A stretch of DNA of 64,000 bases, taken from the NCBI RefSeq assembly GCF_002118315.1, contig NZ_MTSZ01000001.1, positions 620,001-684,000 of the forward strand, given 5' to 3'. Position 1 is the stretch's first letter; every line of letters begins with the position of its first letter. Shown one piece after another: positions 19,336 through 28,086 of this stretch. The notes under the pieces were generated by a model, which worked only from the letters and a program-made list of their open reading frames with translations, searched no databases and was not told the DNA's origin. Made by a program: the position numbers and the translations under genes. This DNA comes from Kiloniella majae. GTDB lineage: Bacteria > Pseudomonadota > Alphaproteobacteria > Kiloniellales > Kiloniellaceae.

Positions 19336-20500
19336 TGCTGCCTCCTGCCGCAGGCGCTTCCTCCCACTCGCTTTTGGCCTTGAGCCAGAGCCAACGGAAC
19401 AGGTTATCCGGCTCGCCATGAACCTCTGACGTACCCCACTTCACGACAGGGTCACTGTCTGCATCACCCAATGCAATAACCGATTTATCAAAATCACCCG
19501 TGGCGTTATTGCCAATAAACTCAACCGCATCAATATCACCACTTTGCCCGCTGGCAAGTTGCAAGAGATAATTACCAAGTGTCGTCCCCAATGCCGCCCC
19601 GGCCGTACTATCCGCCGGGAAATGCACACCCGCAACCGTACGGTTCACAGCAATGCGTTCTGCCACGGAAAGCAATAATGTTTTAATCGAAGGACTTTGC
19701 TGAAAAGACATAATAGTATCATCCAGCAATGCCCCAAAGACGGTTGCAACCGTGAAAGCCTCTGTCGCATGACCGCTTGGTAGTGTTCCATGTCCCGGTG
19801 TTGGAATAATCGGCTGTATCTGTGCTGAATAGATGTCCGGGCGACGACAAGCCAAACTATGCTTAGTTCTGAGCACGACATGCGATGCAAGTTGTTGGAC
19901 AAGGCTGATCAATTGCAAAGTATGAGTATTTGTTACTGCATTTAAAGGCACAACAGATGCAAAGAACTCAGTAGGATAACCAACCTGTGCCAAAATTTCC
20001 GCAGCACGTTCTGATCGTTGATCCGCATAATTCCGTACATACTCTAATTGTGAACGAAACACTTCTTCATTTGGGCGTGATAACTTGGCCAACTTTGAAT
20101 AGGAAGGGTGCGGCGCATGATCCAACCCTCCATGAGGATGGTCATGTTGGAACCAAATTGAAATAGCCCCTTCACTTTCATTTCCTTTAAAAGACAGTCG
20201 AGCCAGCAAATCAGCTAAAATTGTTGAGGACCGAACACGAGGAGACCATCGGCCAAGATTGTTCGTCTGATCTGCGATAATATGTGGAGGTTCAACACCT
20301 GGCTCCGGCAGGTTCCAAGGATCTCGAATAGCATCTGAAGAAGTTAAATGTGCTATTGTGCCAACTCCGCTAACTCCACTGACCCCGCTAACTCCGCTGC
20401 CCCCGCTAACTCCACTAACCCCGCTAACTCCGCTGACTCCACTGACCCCGCTGACTCCACTGACCCCGCTAACTCCACTGACCCCAGAATTAATTGACAT
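19328..20500 (-). CDS. PAP2/vanadium-haloperoxidase-fold protein with Gly-Val-Ser repeat
   Basis: Predicted 390-residue protein. Residues about 5-47 are a nearly pure Ser-Gly-Val repeat (about 14 units). The rest is a PAP2/haloperoxidase-fold domain with the three phosphate/vanadate motifs: Lys213-x6-Arg220-Pro221, PSGH at 241-244, and Arg287-x3-Gly-x-His293-x3-Asp297. The fold serves acid phosphatases and vanadium haloperoxidases; the long soluble form with no membrane helices and no signal peptide is closer to the haloperoxidase type, but activity is not established. The start has AAAGGAAG upstream. It overlaps the subtilase gene and follows the SARP/TPR regulator gene by 71 bases. Confidence 0.85.
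   Translation of the reverse strand: MSINSGVSGVSGVSGVSGVSGVSGVSGVSGVSGGSGVSGVSGVSGVGTIAHLTSSDAIRDPWNLPEPGVEPPHIIADQTNNLGRWSPRVRSSTILADLLARLSFKGNESEGAISIWFQHDHPHGGLDHAPHPSYSKLAKLSRPNEEVFRSQLEYVRNYADQRSERAAEILAQVGYPTEFFASVVPLNAVTNTHTLQLISLVQQLASHVVLRTKHSLACRRPDIYSAQIQPIIPTPGHGTLPSGHATEAFTVATVFGALLDDTIMSFQQSPSIKTLLLSVAERIAVNRTVAGVHFPADSTAGAALGTTLGNYLLQLASGQSGDIDAVEFIGNNATGDFDKSVIALGDADSDPVVKWGTSEVHGEPDNLFRWLWLKAKSEWEEAPAAGGSNG
20364..20486 (-). repeat. 9/18-bp in-frame tandem repeat
   Basis: Tandem repeat of a 9-bp unit in two alternating versions (on the minus strand GGGGTCAGT and GGAGTTAGC and close variants), encoding Ser-Gly-Val triplets at the N-terminus of the PAP2-fold protein. Multiples of 9 bp keep frame, so copy-number change would alter length, not switch the gene off. 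Confidence 0.85.
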
Positions 20501-20571
20501 AATAGACTTCCTTTCGCCGACTTTGTGGTCGCGTTACACCACTAATTTTCAATCATAAATTTGAACAGTAA

Positions 20572-22233
20572 TCACAGTTCAGGTACACCTGATGCCTTAA
20601 GAGCCTTCGCCCATTCTTGTCCTGTACCAAAAGCAGCAGCTGGATGCTTTTTCAAATACCCAGAGATCGTTAAGTGTGGCTCTAACTTCATTAATTCTGC
20701 CGCAGTGCATTTTGCTTCTTTTTGCTGGCCTAAAGAGTGCTGTGCTACAATTTTTGCTCTCAGTGTAGAAGTATGACTTTTGTTAGCTTTTAATGATAAC
20801 TCAGCTAATCCAAGCGCCTCTTGATACTGCCCATTTGACAATAAAGCGGTAGAATGAAGTGCATCAAAATAATATTTATAAGGATCTAGCGGCGATAAAG
20901 AGCGAGCACGTTCTGTAAAAGAAACGGCCTTTTCACCTTCATCCATAAAAGCATGAAGTGTTCCCTTGAGTAACCATGCCAAAGCATCATTTGGGTTAAG
21001 CTCTACAGCTCGGTCAAAACGGCTAAAAGCTATATCAAACTGCTTGAGAAGATTATTCTGCACTAATCCGTCAACAGCTAACGAAAAGGAATTATCCGGA
21101 TCCAGATCCAAGGCTTTAGCCGTGCAATCACTTGCAATTTGACTATCTTTTTTAAGATCACTACTCCACCCTTGCTGGACTGACAACACATACCACTTCC
21201 CCAGCCAGGCATAGAGTGATGCGTGATTAGGTGATTTACGAATAATTTCTTCAATTAATGGTCTGGCCTTGGCAAAACTGGCGAGTTTTAGCCTGTGCAT
21301 CAAAGCGACACCGGAAACCAATAATGCGTGACTGGCCACTTCGGGCAGCGGTTTACTTGTCGCAAGTTCAATAGAGGTGGATAAAATGGATTGCCCAATC
21401 TGACGAGAGATATCAGCGACAATTTCCTGTCCGCCATTGAGAAAGTCTGACATCCGTGCAGAAAACTGGCGAGACCATATAATACGTCCACTGTCTGCAT
21501 CCAGAAAATCAGCATCCAGATGAAATCGTTCTCCATCCTGACGGTAGCTGCCGTGAATAACATATTCGACATTTAGTGCGCGTCTTACATCTGCCAAATT
21601 TAAAAGTCGCATATTGAGGTTACGGCAAGACAGATGAGAAATGACGTCAATCAGTTGAGATCTGGACAGCGCGCGCGAGACTTCCTCGGCCAACATATCG
21701 CCGAGAACATTCTCCCCATCTCGTTGAAAGCTTTGTAAAAAAGGAAGAACAGCGACGGCAGGCAAGATACCCGTTTTGTCAGAAGGGTTAAAAAACTCTA
21801 ATGAAGATATTAATTGCGGACGGTTATTCCTCTGTTCATTTACCCAAGAGGTAAAACCACCTTCGGCAATCTCGATACCTTCAAGAAACTCACCTTCGGT
21901 TGGTGTGCCCACAAGTTCAACAACATCATCATTAAGAGCAATGTTATCATGTGACACATCAAACAGCGCTTCAAAGTCAGGGCCAATTGCTCGTTTCAAA
22001 TCACTTAAACCACGGCGCAAACTTGCACGACCAAGTTCCGCCCCCGATAAAGACCAAAGCTTATCCTGCAGCCACGAACGTGTTCGGGTCATATCTGGGG
22101 CCATTGCCAAAAGGGCAATCATTGCCCGTAGCTTTGTACTACGTACATTGAGCTTGGTACCATCAGACCATTCTGCGCTGAAAGTACCGTAAAGCCGAAG
22201 TTTAAGTGTTTTTTCTGCCGGGTTATTTTGCAT
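20572..22233 (-). CDS. SARP-like/TPR transcriptional regulator
   Basis: Predicted 553-residue cytosolic regulator. Residues about 8-108 resemble the winged-helix DNA-binding domain of SARP/OmpR-type activators (LRLYGTFSAEWSDG, RASLRRGLSDLKRAIG). Residues about 157-265 resemble the TolB/FlgO-like domain (AVAVLPF, MLAEEVSRALSRSQ, YVIHGSYRQDG) found in CadC- and cyclase-associated regulators. From about 300 to 540 are tetratricopeptide repeats. It lies just upstream of, and co-directional with, the PAP2-fold and subtilase genes and is their likely activator. The signal is unknown. Confidence 0.85.
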   Translation of the reverse strand: MQNNPAEKTLKLRLYGTFSAEWSDGTKLNVRSTKLRAMIALLAMAPDMTRTRSWLQDKLWSLSGAELGRASLRRGLSDLKRAIGPDFEALFDVSHDNIALNDDVVELVGTPTEGEFLEGIEIAEGGFTSWVNEQRNNRPQLISSLEFFNPSDKTGILPAVAVLPFLQSFQRDGENVLGDMLAEEVSRALSRSQLIDVISHLSCRNLNMRLLNLADVRRALNVEYVIHGSYRQDGERFHLDADFLDADSGRIIWSRQFSARMSDFLNGGQEIVADISRQIGQSILSTSIELATSKPLPEVASHALLVSGVALMHRLKLASFAKARPLIEEIIRKSPNHASLYAWLGKWYVLSVQQGWSSDLKKDSQIASDCTAKALDLDPDNSFSLAVDGLVQNNLLKQFDIAFSRFDRAVELNPNDALAWLLKGTLHAFMDEGEKAVSFTERARSLSPLDPYKYYFDALHSTALLSNGQYQEALGLAELSLKANKSHTSTLRAKIVAQHSLGQQKEAKCTAAELMKLEPHLTISGYLKKHPAAAFGTGQEWAKALKASGVPEL

Positions 22234-22542
22234 TTTTGTACCCAGACCCTATTCCCCAGATCAGAAACATTAGAATAATGTTCCTAAAATTACCCTTTTA
22301 AGTTCACAAAGATTACCACTTGTAGAGAAAGTTAAAAAACCTTTTACGTTTTTTTCACGCTTTTTGGACGCTACCTGGGCACGTAACTGCTTCATAATGC
22401 ATTATATAAAAAATTAAATTTTGAATTGGCGGATACTGACTTGACCAGTGCTCAACATAAACTTTGCCCTTAATAACACAACAAGAAAAAACAAAAACAC
22501 TTATACAGCAAAGACTTGAAGCCAAAAGAATAGGAAAAATCT
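22234..22542. other. divergent promoter region of the SARP-like regulator
   Basis: Contains AACATTA-GAA-TAATGTT (22266-22282), a good operator candidate 33 bases before the regulator's start, and a TTTTTTTCACGCTTTTT stretch at 22349-22365 that resembles the upstream motif of the RNA-like elements at 58.3-58.7 kb. No other gene is visible. Confidence 0.5.
22266..22282. promoter_or_regulatory. palindrome upstream of the SARP-like regulator
   Basis: Perfect 7-bp inverted repeat AACATTA-N3-TAATGTT, 33 bases before the regulator's ATG. It could be an autoregulatory or partner-regulator site. Confidence 0.45.
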
Positions 22543-22758
22543 GTGACCGGCAGTAACAAACCGACCCCGCAATTAGTACCAGATCAAGACTCTCTAAAGC
22601 CAAGAGATCTAAGTGATTTTTGCCAAAAATGGAATGACCTGAAAATACACGCAAGCGACGAACAACTGGAAGCAGCAAAGCTTTCGCCAGAAAGCCGCGA
22701 GGTTATTTCCTGGCTCACGATCCTTGCAGATAAAGTTTGTCATACCGAAGATTTTTAG
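22543..22758 (+). CDS. small hypothetical protein, GTG start
   Basis: Predicted 71-residue soluble, mostly helical protein. No family recognised. It starts with GTG at 22543 after AGGAAAAA, a plausible ribosome site, and its codon use and helical C-terminal half (LSPESREVISWLTILADKVC) look like a real gene. It sits between the SARP-like regulator (divergent) and the EamA genes (convergent). Function unknown. Confidence 0.6.
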   Translation: MTGSNKPTPQLVPDQDSLKPRDLSDFCQKWNDLKIHASDEQLEAAKLSPESREVISWLTILADKVCHTEDF

Positions 22759-22791
22759 ATAGCTCACCGCGATAGTTATAAAGTCACAGGA

Positions 22792-23739
22792 TTACCCGCG
22801 CTTAACTTTGCGTTCGCGCCAGAAGGAATAGAGGCCAGTGATAATCAACAGGCTACAGCCTGTTACGGTCGCTGTGTCCGGAGTTTCTCCAAAAATATAA
22901 TATCCAACCAGAAGCGCCCAAATCATGACGGTATAGCGAAAAGGCGTCACAAAAGCGACTTCGCCTACCCGCATTGCTCGGATCAAGGTAATGTGGACCA
23001 GCATGATAAAAACTGCGGCCCCCAATAAAAGCCCGACGGTGTCGCCTTTGACCTCTTTCCATTCCATCGTTGGCAATAGCAGGGCACAGACCAGTGTGAC
23101 CACAACCATGGTGACAAAGGCCACAAAAAGCGACGGTAAATTCGATGATATCTTTCGGGTCGCAAGATCGCGCAGGGCAACGGATAACATGGAAGCTAGC
23201 GCCCAAAGAGAATAGACACTAAAACCGTCTGTTCCCGGCTGGACAATGATCAGAACACCAACAAAACCCAACGCAATACCACCGTAACGCCGCCACCCAA
23301 CTGTTTCGCCCAGAAAGACAGCGGCCCCCAATGTCACAACCAGCGGCAAGGCTTGAAGGATTGCTGTCACATTGGCAACTGGCATATTAAATAACGCCAT
23401 GAAATAACAAAGGGATGCACCAACTTCGCCGATCACCCGAATTGTCAAAACCCTGGCATCTGCCCCGGTTAAGGTAACAAATAGTTCTTTGCGATAAAAA
23501 GCAGCACCGCCCAGGACAACAGCCGCACAACATCCCCGAAGAAAAATCGCCTGAAAAAGGGTCAACTCAAAAGAGACCAGCTTCATCAATGTAACATTGC
23601 CAATAAAAGCAGCCATCCCGAGTGACATTAATAAGGCCCCACGCAGGTTACCACTTGCGCCCTGTTCACTTTCGTCACCGTCAGTGATATCTACAAAGAG
23701 ATTTTCCTCAGGTGTCGGGCCATTGCCCTGTTCTCTCAT
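22792..23739 (-). CDS. EamA/DMT family exporter (tandem copy 2)
   Basis: Predicted 315-residue inner-membrane protein of the drug/metabolite transporter superfamily with ten helices in two EamA repeats; LQALPLVVTLGAAVFLGETVGWRRYGGIALGFVGVLIIV marks the end of the first and RYTVMIWALLVGYYIFGE the second. About 30 acidic N-terminal residues precede the first helix. It lies 35 bases downstream of a close paralogue and is probably co-transcribed with it. The substrate is unknown. Confidence 0.9.
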   Translation of the reverse strand: MREQGNGPTPEENLFVDITDGDESEQGASGNLRGALLMSLGMAAFIGNVTLMKLVSFELTLFQAIFLRGCCAAVVLGGAAFYRKELFVTLTGADARVLTIRVIGEVGASLCYFMALFNMPVANVTAILQALPLVVTLGAAVFLGETVGWRRYGGIALGFVGVLIIVQPGTDGFSVYSLWALASMLSVALRDLATRKISSNLPSLFVAFVTMVVVTLVCALLLPTMEWKEVKGDTVGLLLGAAVFIMLVHITLIRAMRVGEVAFVTPFRYTVMIWALLVGYYIFGETPDTATVTGCSLLIITGLYSFWRERKVKRG

Positions 23740-23774
23740 AATACGGGTCCACTCAATAGATTGCCCTCAACTCA

Positions 23775-24848
23775 CTAGCGATTGATCAGTTCTTCTGCTT
23801 TCTCCAGATCTTTTGTTTTCTCAGGCCAAATTCCTTGATCATCTTTGCCCTCAGGAAAATCCCCCTGCGTCTCGGTTTCAGCGCGCAGAGTTGCTGCTTT
23901 TTGAGCATCCGCTCTCTTCTTTAGCTTGTTTTCACGGTAGAAAGTGTAGCCACCTGTGATAACCAGAATAATACTACCGACAATCGTCCAGAAATCCGGT
24001 AGCTCACCAAAAACAAAAACACCAAGCAAAATCGCCCAGAGCAAGATGGTGTAGCGGAAAGGCGACACAAAAGAAGTTTCCCCCATACGCATTGCGGCAA
24101 TAACGCTGAGATAGCCGATCATCAGAAAGCAACCTGCGCCAGTTAAATAGCCCAAGGATACGGCTTGAACAGGCTGCCACCCCGTCGCCGGTAACAATAT
24201 CGCAGCGGTCAGTGTTAGCGAAATTGATGTCAATAACGCAACATAGATAGACGGAACGTCGTTGGAAATTTTCTTGGTTACAAGATCACGCAAGACAATG
24301 AAAACCACAGCAGCCAAGGCCCAGAAGGAATAGGCATTAAATCCGTCAGCCCCCGGACGCACGATAATCATCACGCCGATGAAACCAACCGCGATAGCAG
24401 AATATCGGCGCCAGCCAACGGTTTCCCCCAAAAAGAGAGCCGCACCAAGCGTAACCGCGAGAGGTAGGGCCTGTAAAATCGCCGTCGAATTGGCAATAGG
24501 CATATGAAAAAGTGCCGTCAGGTAACAAAGCGTGGCCCCAACTTCACCAATAACCCGTAGCGCTAATATCTTGCGATCTGCCACTGGAAGCGGGCGGAAT
24601 AGTGCCCCTGCTCTCCAAGCAATCAGCCCCAGGAAAAAAGTGGTAAAAAGACCGCGTAGGAAAATTGTCTGGAAAAGAGAAAGATCAGTAGAGGCCAGCT
24701 TCATCAAGGCATCGTTAAAAACAAATGTTGCCTGACTCAACACCATAAAGGCAGCGCCCTTGAAGTTTTCAGCCGCTGTAACCTCAGTATTTCCCGAGTT
24801 TGCCGAAGCCCCGACACTCCCAGAAGGATTACTATTCTGTGGGTTCAT
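23775..24848 (-). CDS. EamA/DMT family exporter (tandem copy 1)
   Basis: Predicted 357-residue DMT transporter with the same ten-helix, two-EamA layout as the next gene (LQALPLAVTLGAALFLGETVGWRRYSAIAVGFIGVMIIV; RYTILLWAILLGVFVFGE). It has a charged cytosolic C-terminal extension of about 50 residues rich in Lys, Glu and Asp that the downstream paralogue lacks. Start preceded by GGAATAGG. The pair is an obvious tandem duplication; the substrate is unknown. Confidence 0.9.
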   Translation of the reverse strand: MNPQNSNPSGSVGASANSGNTEVTAAENFKGAAFMVLSQATFVFNDALMKLASTDLSLFQTIFLRGLFTTFFLGLIAWRAGALFRPLPVADRKILALRVIGEVGATLCYLTALFHMPIANSTAILQALPLAVTLGAALFLGETVGWRRYSAIAVGFIGVMIIVRPGADGFNAYSFWALAAVVFIVLRDLVTKKISNDVPSIYVALLTSISLTLTAAILLPATGWQPVQAVSLGYLTGAGCFLMIGYLSVIAAMRMGETSFVSPFRYTILLWAILLGVFVFGELPDFWTIVGSIILVITGGYTFYRENKLKKRADAQKAATLRAETETQGDFPEGKDDQGIWPEKTKDLEKAEELINR

Positions 24849-25149
24849 TGACCTATTCCATTTTCCATAAGCATTCCATCATAGAGCAAGCTTTCACGTT
24901 CAATTGCAAGAAAGATTGTAGAAAATATGCATTTTGGCGAAAGCAGGATATTATAGTGCGAAAAAGGCTTGTCAGGTGTCGTTCAGAGACACGTTTTCCT
25001 GATATCTTCAGCTTGAGACTTCTTAAGACTAAACAAATCAAATCTGGGCACGACTTGATAATATTCGCGAAACAATCAGGGAGTTTCTTGAAAAACATGC
25101 GCCCGGCTTTCATATAATACAAGCAATACTCATCAGGACACTTCCAAAC
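24849..25149. other. divergent promoter region before the MBL-fold gene
   Basis: About 300 bases between the EamA pair and the MBL-fold gene. A TTGAAA (25087-25092) and TATAAT (25112-25117) pair with 19-base spacing could be the MBL gene's promoter. The short frames here have no family features. Confidence 0.4.
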
Positions 25150-25962
25150 ATGACAGAATACCTCTGTGCAACCTGTGGCACGCAATATCCGGAACAAAAG
25201 CCAGATCCTGCCAGCCCCCCGTCACACTGCCCTATATGCGAGGACGAGCGCCAGTATGTGCCAGATACAGGTCAAAAATGGATTACATCATCGGACTTGA
25301 AAGCCCAACATCATATAAGACGTGAAAGACATAGTGAAAAATTGCACAGCTTGATCATTGATCCACGTGCTGCAATTGGACAACGTGCTTTTTTGATTGA
25401 AACATCCTATGGAAATGTTCTCTGGGATTGCCTTGCCATTCTTGATCAAGCAACGCTTGACTGGATAAAAAGCAGAGGCAAGCTCGCTGCTATCGCTATT
25501 TCTCATCCTCATTACTACACTGCGATGGGTGACTGGAGTGATGCTTTTGATCAGATCCCTATCTACCTTCACCAAGATGATGCTCAGTGGGTGCAAAAGC
25601 CACATCCAGCCATTCACCATTGGACAGAAAATACTCTTTCAATCAATCCAGATATTACCCTTATCAAATGCGGCGGTCACTTTGAAGGCGGCACGGTTCT
25701 CCATTGGCGAAAAACCAAAGGTTACCTGTTCACCGGGGATATCATGCAGGTCGTCGCTGATCAGAAATACGTCAGCTTTATGTATAGCTACCCAAATTAT
25801 ATTCCCCTGTCCCATCGTAAGGTCGAAAACATTGGACTCTCTGTTGAATCATATGATTTTGATGTCGTACACGGGGCTTTTGAAGGCAGATCAATAAATC
25901 AAGACGGAAAGCAAGCCATTAGACGTTCTGTAAACCGCTATCTGAAAGCTCTAGAGGCTTAA
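25150..25962 (+). CDS. MBL-fold hydrolase-like protein with N-terminal Cys4 zinc knuckle
   Basis: Predicted 270-residue protein. Residues 6-30 are a rubredoxin/zinc-ribbon-like knuckle (Cys6-x2-Cys9-x17-Cys27-x2-Cys30). The rest follows the metallo-beta-lactamase fold: SHPHYY at 118-123 in the place of HxHxDH, GGHFEGG, FTGDIMQ and a late HGAFEGR. The Asp and last His of HxHxDH are replaced by Tyr and Thr, so the second metal site is probably incomplete. Its stop overlaps the end of a convergent LysR gene by four bases. Substrate unknown. Confidence 0.85.
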   Translation: MTEYLCATCGTQYPEQKPDPASPPSHCPICEDERQYVPDTGQKWITSSDLKAQHHIRRERHSEKLHSLIIDPRAAIGQRAFLIETSYGNVLWDCLAILDQATLDWIKSRGKLAAIAISHPHYYTAMGDWSDAFDQIPIYLHQDDAQWVQKPHPAIHHWTENTLSINPDITLIKCGGHFEGGTVLHWRKTKGYLFTGDIMQVVADQKYVSFMYSYPNYIPLSHRKVENIGLSVESYDFDVVHGAFEGRSINQDGKQAIRRSVNRYLKALEA

Positions 25963-26873
25963 AAAGCTTCTTCCCAGTAAGGATGATTGCCACCAAGCTT
26001 ATCAACCAAAAAATCAACAAAAACCCTAACCTTAGCGGGAAGATGGCGGCGTTCGGGAAAAACAGCATATATTGTCTGGCTCGGTAGTTTATGATCAGGC
26101 AATAAAGGTTTCAGACGTCCTGCTGCTATTTCCTCATTCGCAATAAAGGTAGGAAGTCGCCCGATACCAACCCCGGCAACAAGAGCTTCACGGAGAGCCT
26201 CTGAATTATTTACCTGATAGCTGCCTTTTGTCTCAAGGCTAACCCTTTCGCCACCATCTTGTATAAACTGCCAAGTATGGATTGTGCTGGCATAGGCATA
26301 CTGCAAACAATTATGATCCCGTAGATCTTCTAGCTTTTGCGGGATACCGTGCTTCTCAAAATAGCACGGTGCTGCACACAAAAGATTATGGCAGGGCGCA
26401 AGTTTTCTGGCAATTAACGCGCTATCTTCCAGAGTTCGTACCCGGATCGCCAAATCAAAACCACCTTCCACCATATCAACAACCCGATCATCCATGACCA
26501 TATCAATCCCAACCCCGGGGTAGGTTTCGAGAAACTCTGGAATAAGAGGGGCAACATGCAAACGACCAAAAGACATTGGTGTATTTATACGTAATCTTCC
26601 CTGTGGTGCCCCCTGTAGTTGTGCAACGGCATCCTCGGCATCTTGCGCCGCAGCCAATGACTGAATTGCGTGGGTTAAATACTGCTCTCCCGCCTCACTT
26701 AGGCTTAATTTGCGCGTCGAACGATGTAAAAGCTGCACTCCTAAATGAGTTTCCAGTTGAGAGATCCGCTTGCTGATCGCCGATTTAGTTACGCCGACCC
26801 GGCGCGCAGCTGCCGCAAAGCTGCCCTCTTCGACGACAGCCACGAATATCGGAATCGCATTCATGCTTTCCAT
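25959..26873 (-). CDS. LysR family transcriptional regulator
   Basis: Predicted 304-residue LysR-type regulator of the AaeR/DsdC-like, cofactor-binding layout: helix-turn-helix at about 4-62 (VTKSAISKRISQLE), effector domain about 90-295. It is divergent from the VOC gene at 27064, and an AATAGGT...ACCTATT palindrome lies between the two, so that VOC/NTF2 pair is its likely target. It runs head-on into the MBL-fold gene with a 4-base overlap. Confidence 0.93.
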   Translation of the reverse strand: MESMNAIPIFVAVVEEGSFAAAARRVGVTKSAISKRISQLETHLGVQLLHRSTRKLSLSEAGEQYLTHAIQSLAAAQDAEDAVAQLQGAPQGRLRINTPMSFGRLHVAPLIPEFLETYPGVGIDMVMDDRVVDMVEGGFDLAIRVRTLEDSALIARKLAPCHNLLCAAPCYFEKHGIPQKLEDLRDHNCLQYAYASTIHTWQFIQDGGERVSLETKGSYQVNNSEALREALVAGVGIGRLPTFIANEEIAAGRLKPLLPDHKLPSQTIYAVFPERRHLPAKVRVFVDFLVDKLGGNHPYWEEAF

Positions 26874-26917
26874 AAGTCTCTCCTGCGAGCAGCAAAATTT
26901 GTCAACTTTTTCTCACC

Positions 26918-26941
26918 AATAGGTTTCCATATATACCTATT
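26918..26941. promoter_or_regulatory. LysR-type operator candidate
   Basis: Perfect 7-bp inverted repeat AATAGGT-N10-ACCTATT, 45 bases before the LysR start and 123 before the VOC gene. Length and place suit a LysR binding site. Confidence 0.5.
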
Positions 26942-27063
26942 AAATCACAAACGGAAACAACTTATCTTTAATTCAGACACATCGACTGTTCTCTTTTACT
27001 GCGACCAATCACAGTAAAAAGAAGATGCACTTTGAAAGTTTCAGGAATTGAAAGGAGAATTCC

Positions 27064-27489
27064 ATGGTACGTTTTGAACACGCCAATTTAGTTGTTACCG
27101 ATTTAGCGGCAACTTTGAGTTTTATTCAAACCGCTTTTCCCGAATGGATTGTTCGCGGGCAAGGGGAAATGAAATGGAAAGGAAAACCACGCCGCTGGTT
27201 ACACGTGGGGGACGATACTAGCTACATCACTTTGAATGATAATGGCGAAGGCGAAAACCGTGAACTTTCTGGACACACCCCCGGCCTCGCACACCTTGGT
27301 TTTGAAGTCGATGATGTGGATGGCATCATAAGTCGCCTTCAAGCCAAAGGGTTTGAAATCGACATTCAGGGAGCTGCCCATCCTTTTCGCAAAACGGTTT
27401 ATTTCCTGGATCCCGAAGGTTTTCAGTTCGAATTCATCCAGTACTACAGCGATGATCCTGCCGAACGAAATCTCTACGACACGCCATAG
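27064..27489 (+). CDS. VOC family protein (glyoxalase/dioxygenase fold)
   Basis: Predicted 141-residue single-module vicinal-oxygen-chelate protein: two beta-alpha-beta-beta-beta units, with metal-ligand candidates in RFEHANLVV (His), GLAHLGFEVDD (His) and FQFEFIQYY (Glu). The substrate cannot be told; members include glyoxalases, dioxygenases and antibiotic-binding proteins. A GAAAGGAG ribosome site precedes the ATG. It is followed 55 bases later by an NTF2-like gene, likely one transcript. Confidence 0.88.
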   Translation: MVRFEHANLVVTDLAATLSFIQTAFPEWIVRGQGEMKWKGKPRRWLHVGDDTSYITLNDNGEGENRELSGHTPGLAHLGFEVDDVDGIISRLQAKGFEIDIQGAAHPFRKTVYFLDPEGFQFEFIQYYSDDPAERNLYDTP

Positions 27490-27544
27490 TGGCCATAGTT
27501 AAATCAATCCATATCCCCACATAAAACGATAACAAGAGATAACA

Positions 27545-27949
27545 ATGACAAACCTTGCATTTAAAACACCTGTGTCAGATATTGAAAATCCTCTGGAAAA
27601 TGCTGAAACCTTGATAACAGCCCTATACAAAGCAGTGGATGGGAAAAGTATATCCAGGCTTGGCTCTTTCCTTGCTGATGACCTTCGTTTTCAATTGGGA
27701 AACTTTGATGCTGTCACCGGTAAAGAGGCCGTATTGGAAGCCAATGAGAATTTCTTTCAGATTATTGACACCATGACCCACAGAATTGACGGCATCTGGG
27801 CCCAAGACAATGACATCATTTGCAAAGGCGAAGTCCATTATAAACGACTGGATCAAAGCGAACTCTCTCTACCGTTTGCAACAGTTTTACAAATGAAATC
27901 CGATCTAATTCAAGACTATCAGGTTTATGTGGACGTTACGCCACTCTAA
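27545..27949 (+). CDS. NTF2-like/SnoaL-like protein
   Basis: Predicted 134-residue protein of the nuclear-transport-factor-2-like superfamily: an N-terminal helix pair (ENAETLITALYKAVDGKSISRLGSFLADDLRFQLG), then an open beta sheet ending in IQDYQVYVDVTPL. Such proteins bind or isomerise small hydrophobic molecules. Its ATG follows AAGAGA. It is probably co-transcribed with the VOC gene and under the divergent LysR; specific function unknown. Confidence 0.82.
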   Translation: MTNLAFKTPVSDIENPLENAETLITALYKAVDGKSISRLGSFLADDLRFQLGNFDAVTGKEAVLEANENFFQIIDTMTHRIDGIWAQDNDIICKGEVHYKRLDQSELSLPFATVLQMKSDLIQDYQVYVDVTPL

Positions 27950-28086
27950 TCAATGACAGTATAGTTCTACTCAAACGATAATCGCTTTTTCTGGTATCAA
28001 TCGTTATAGAGAGTCAGTACGTTGACTGACTCTCTAATTCTCTCAATTTCATCACTGAGATCTTTTACAATAAAAATTTCAGACTT

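Noticed and set aside
20364-20486. CRISPR-like appearance of the tandem repeat
   Set aside because: Repeat units are 9 bp with no spacers and no cas genes are present; it is coding.
20358-20558. Plus-strand frame made of repeating Pro-Leu-Thr units
   Set aside because: It is the antisense shadow of the Gly-Val-Ser repeat in the PAP2-fold gene and has no ribosome site.
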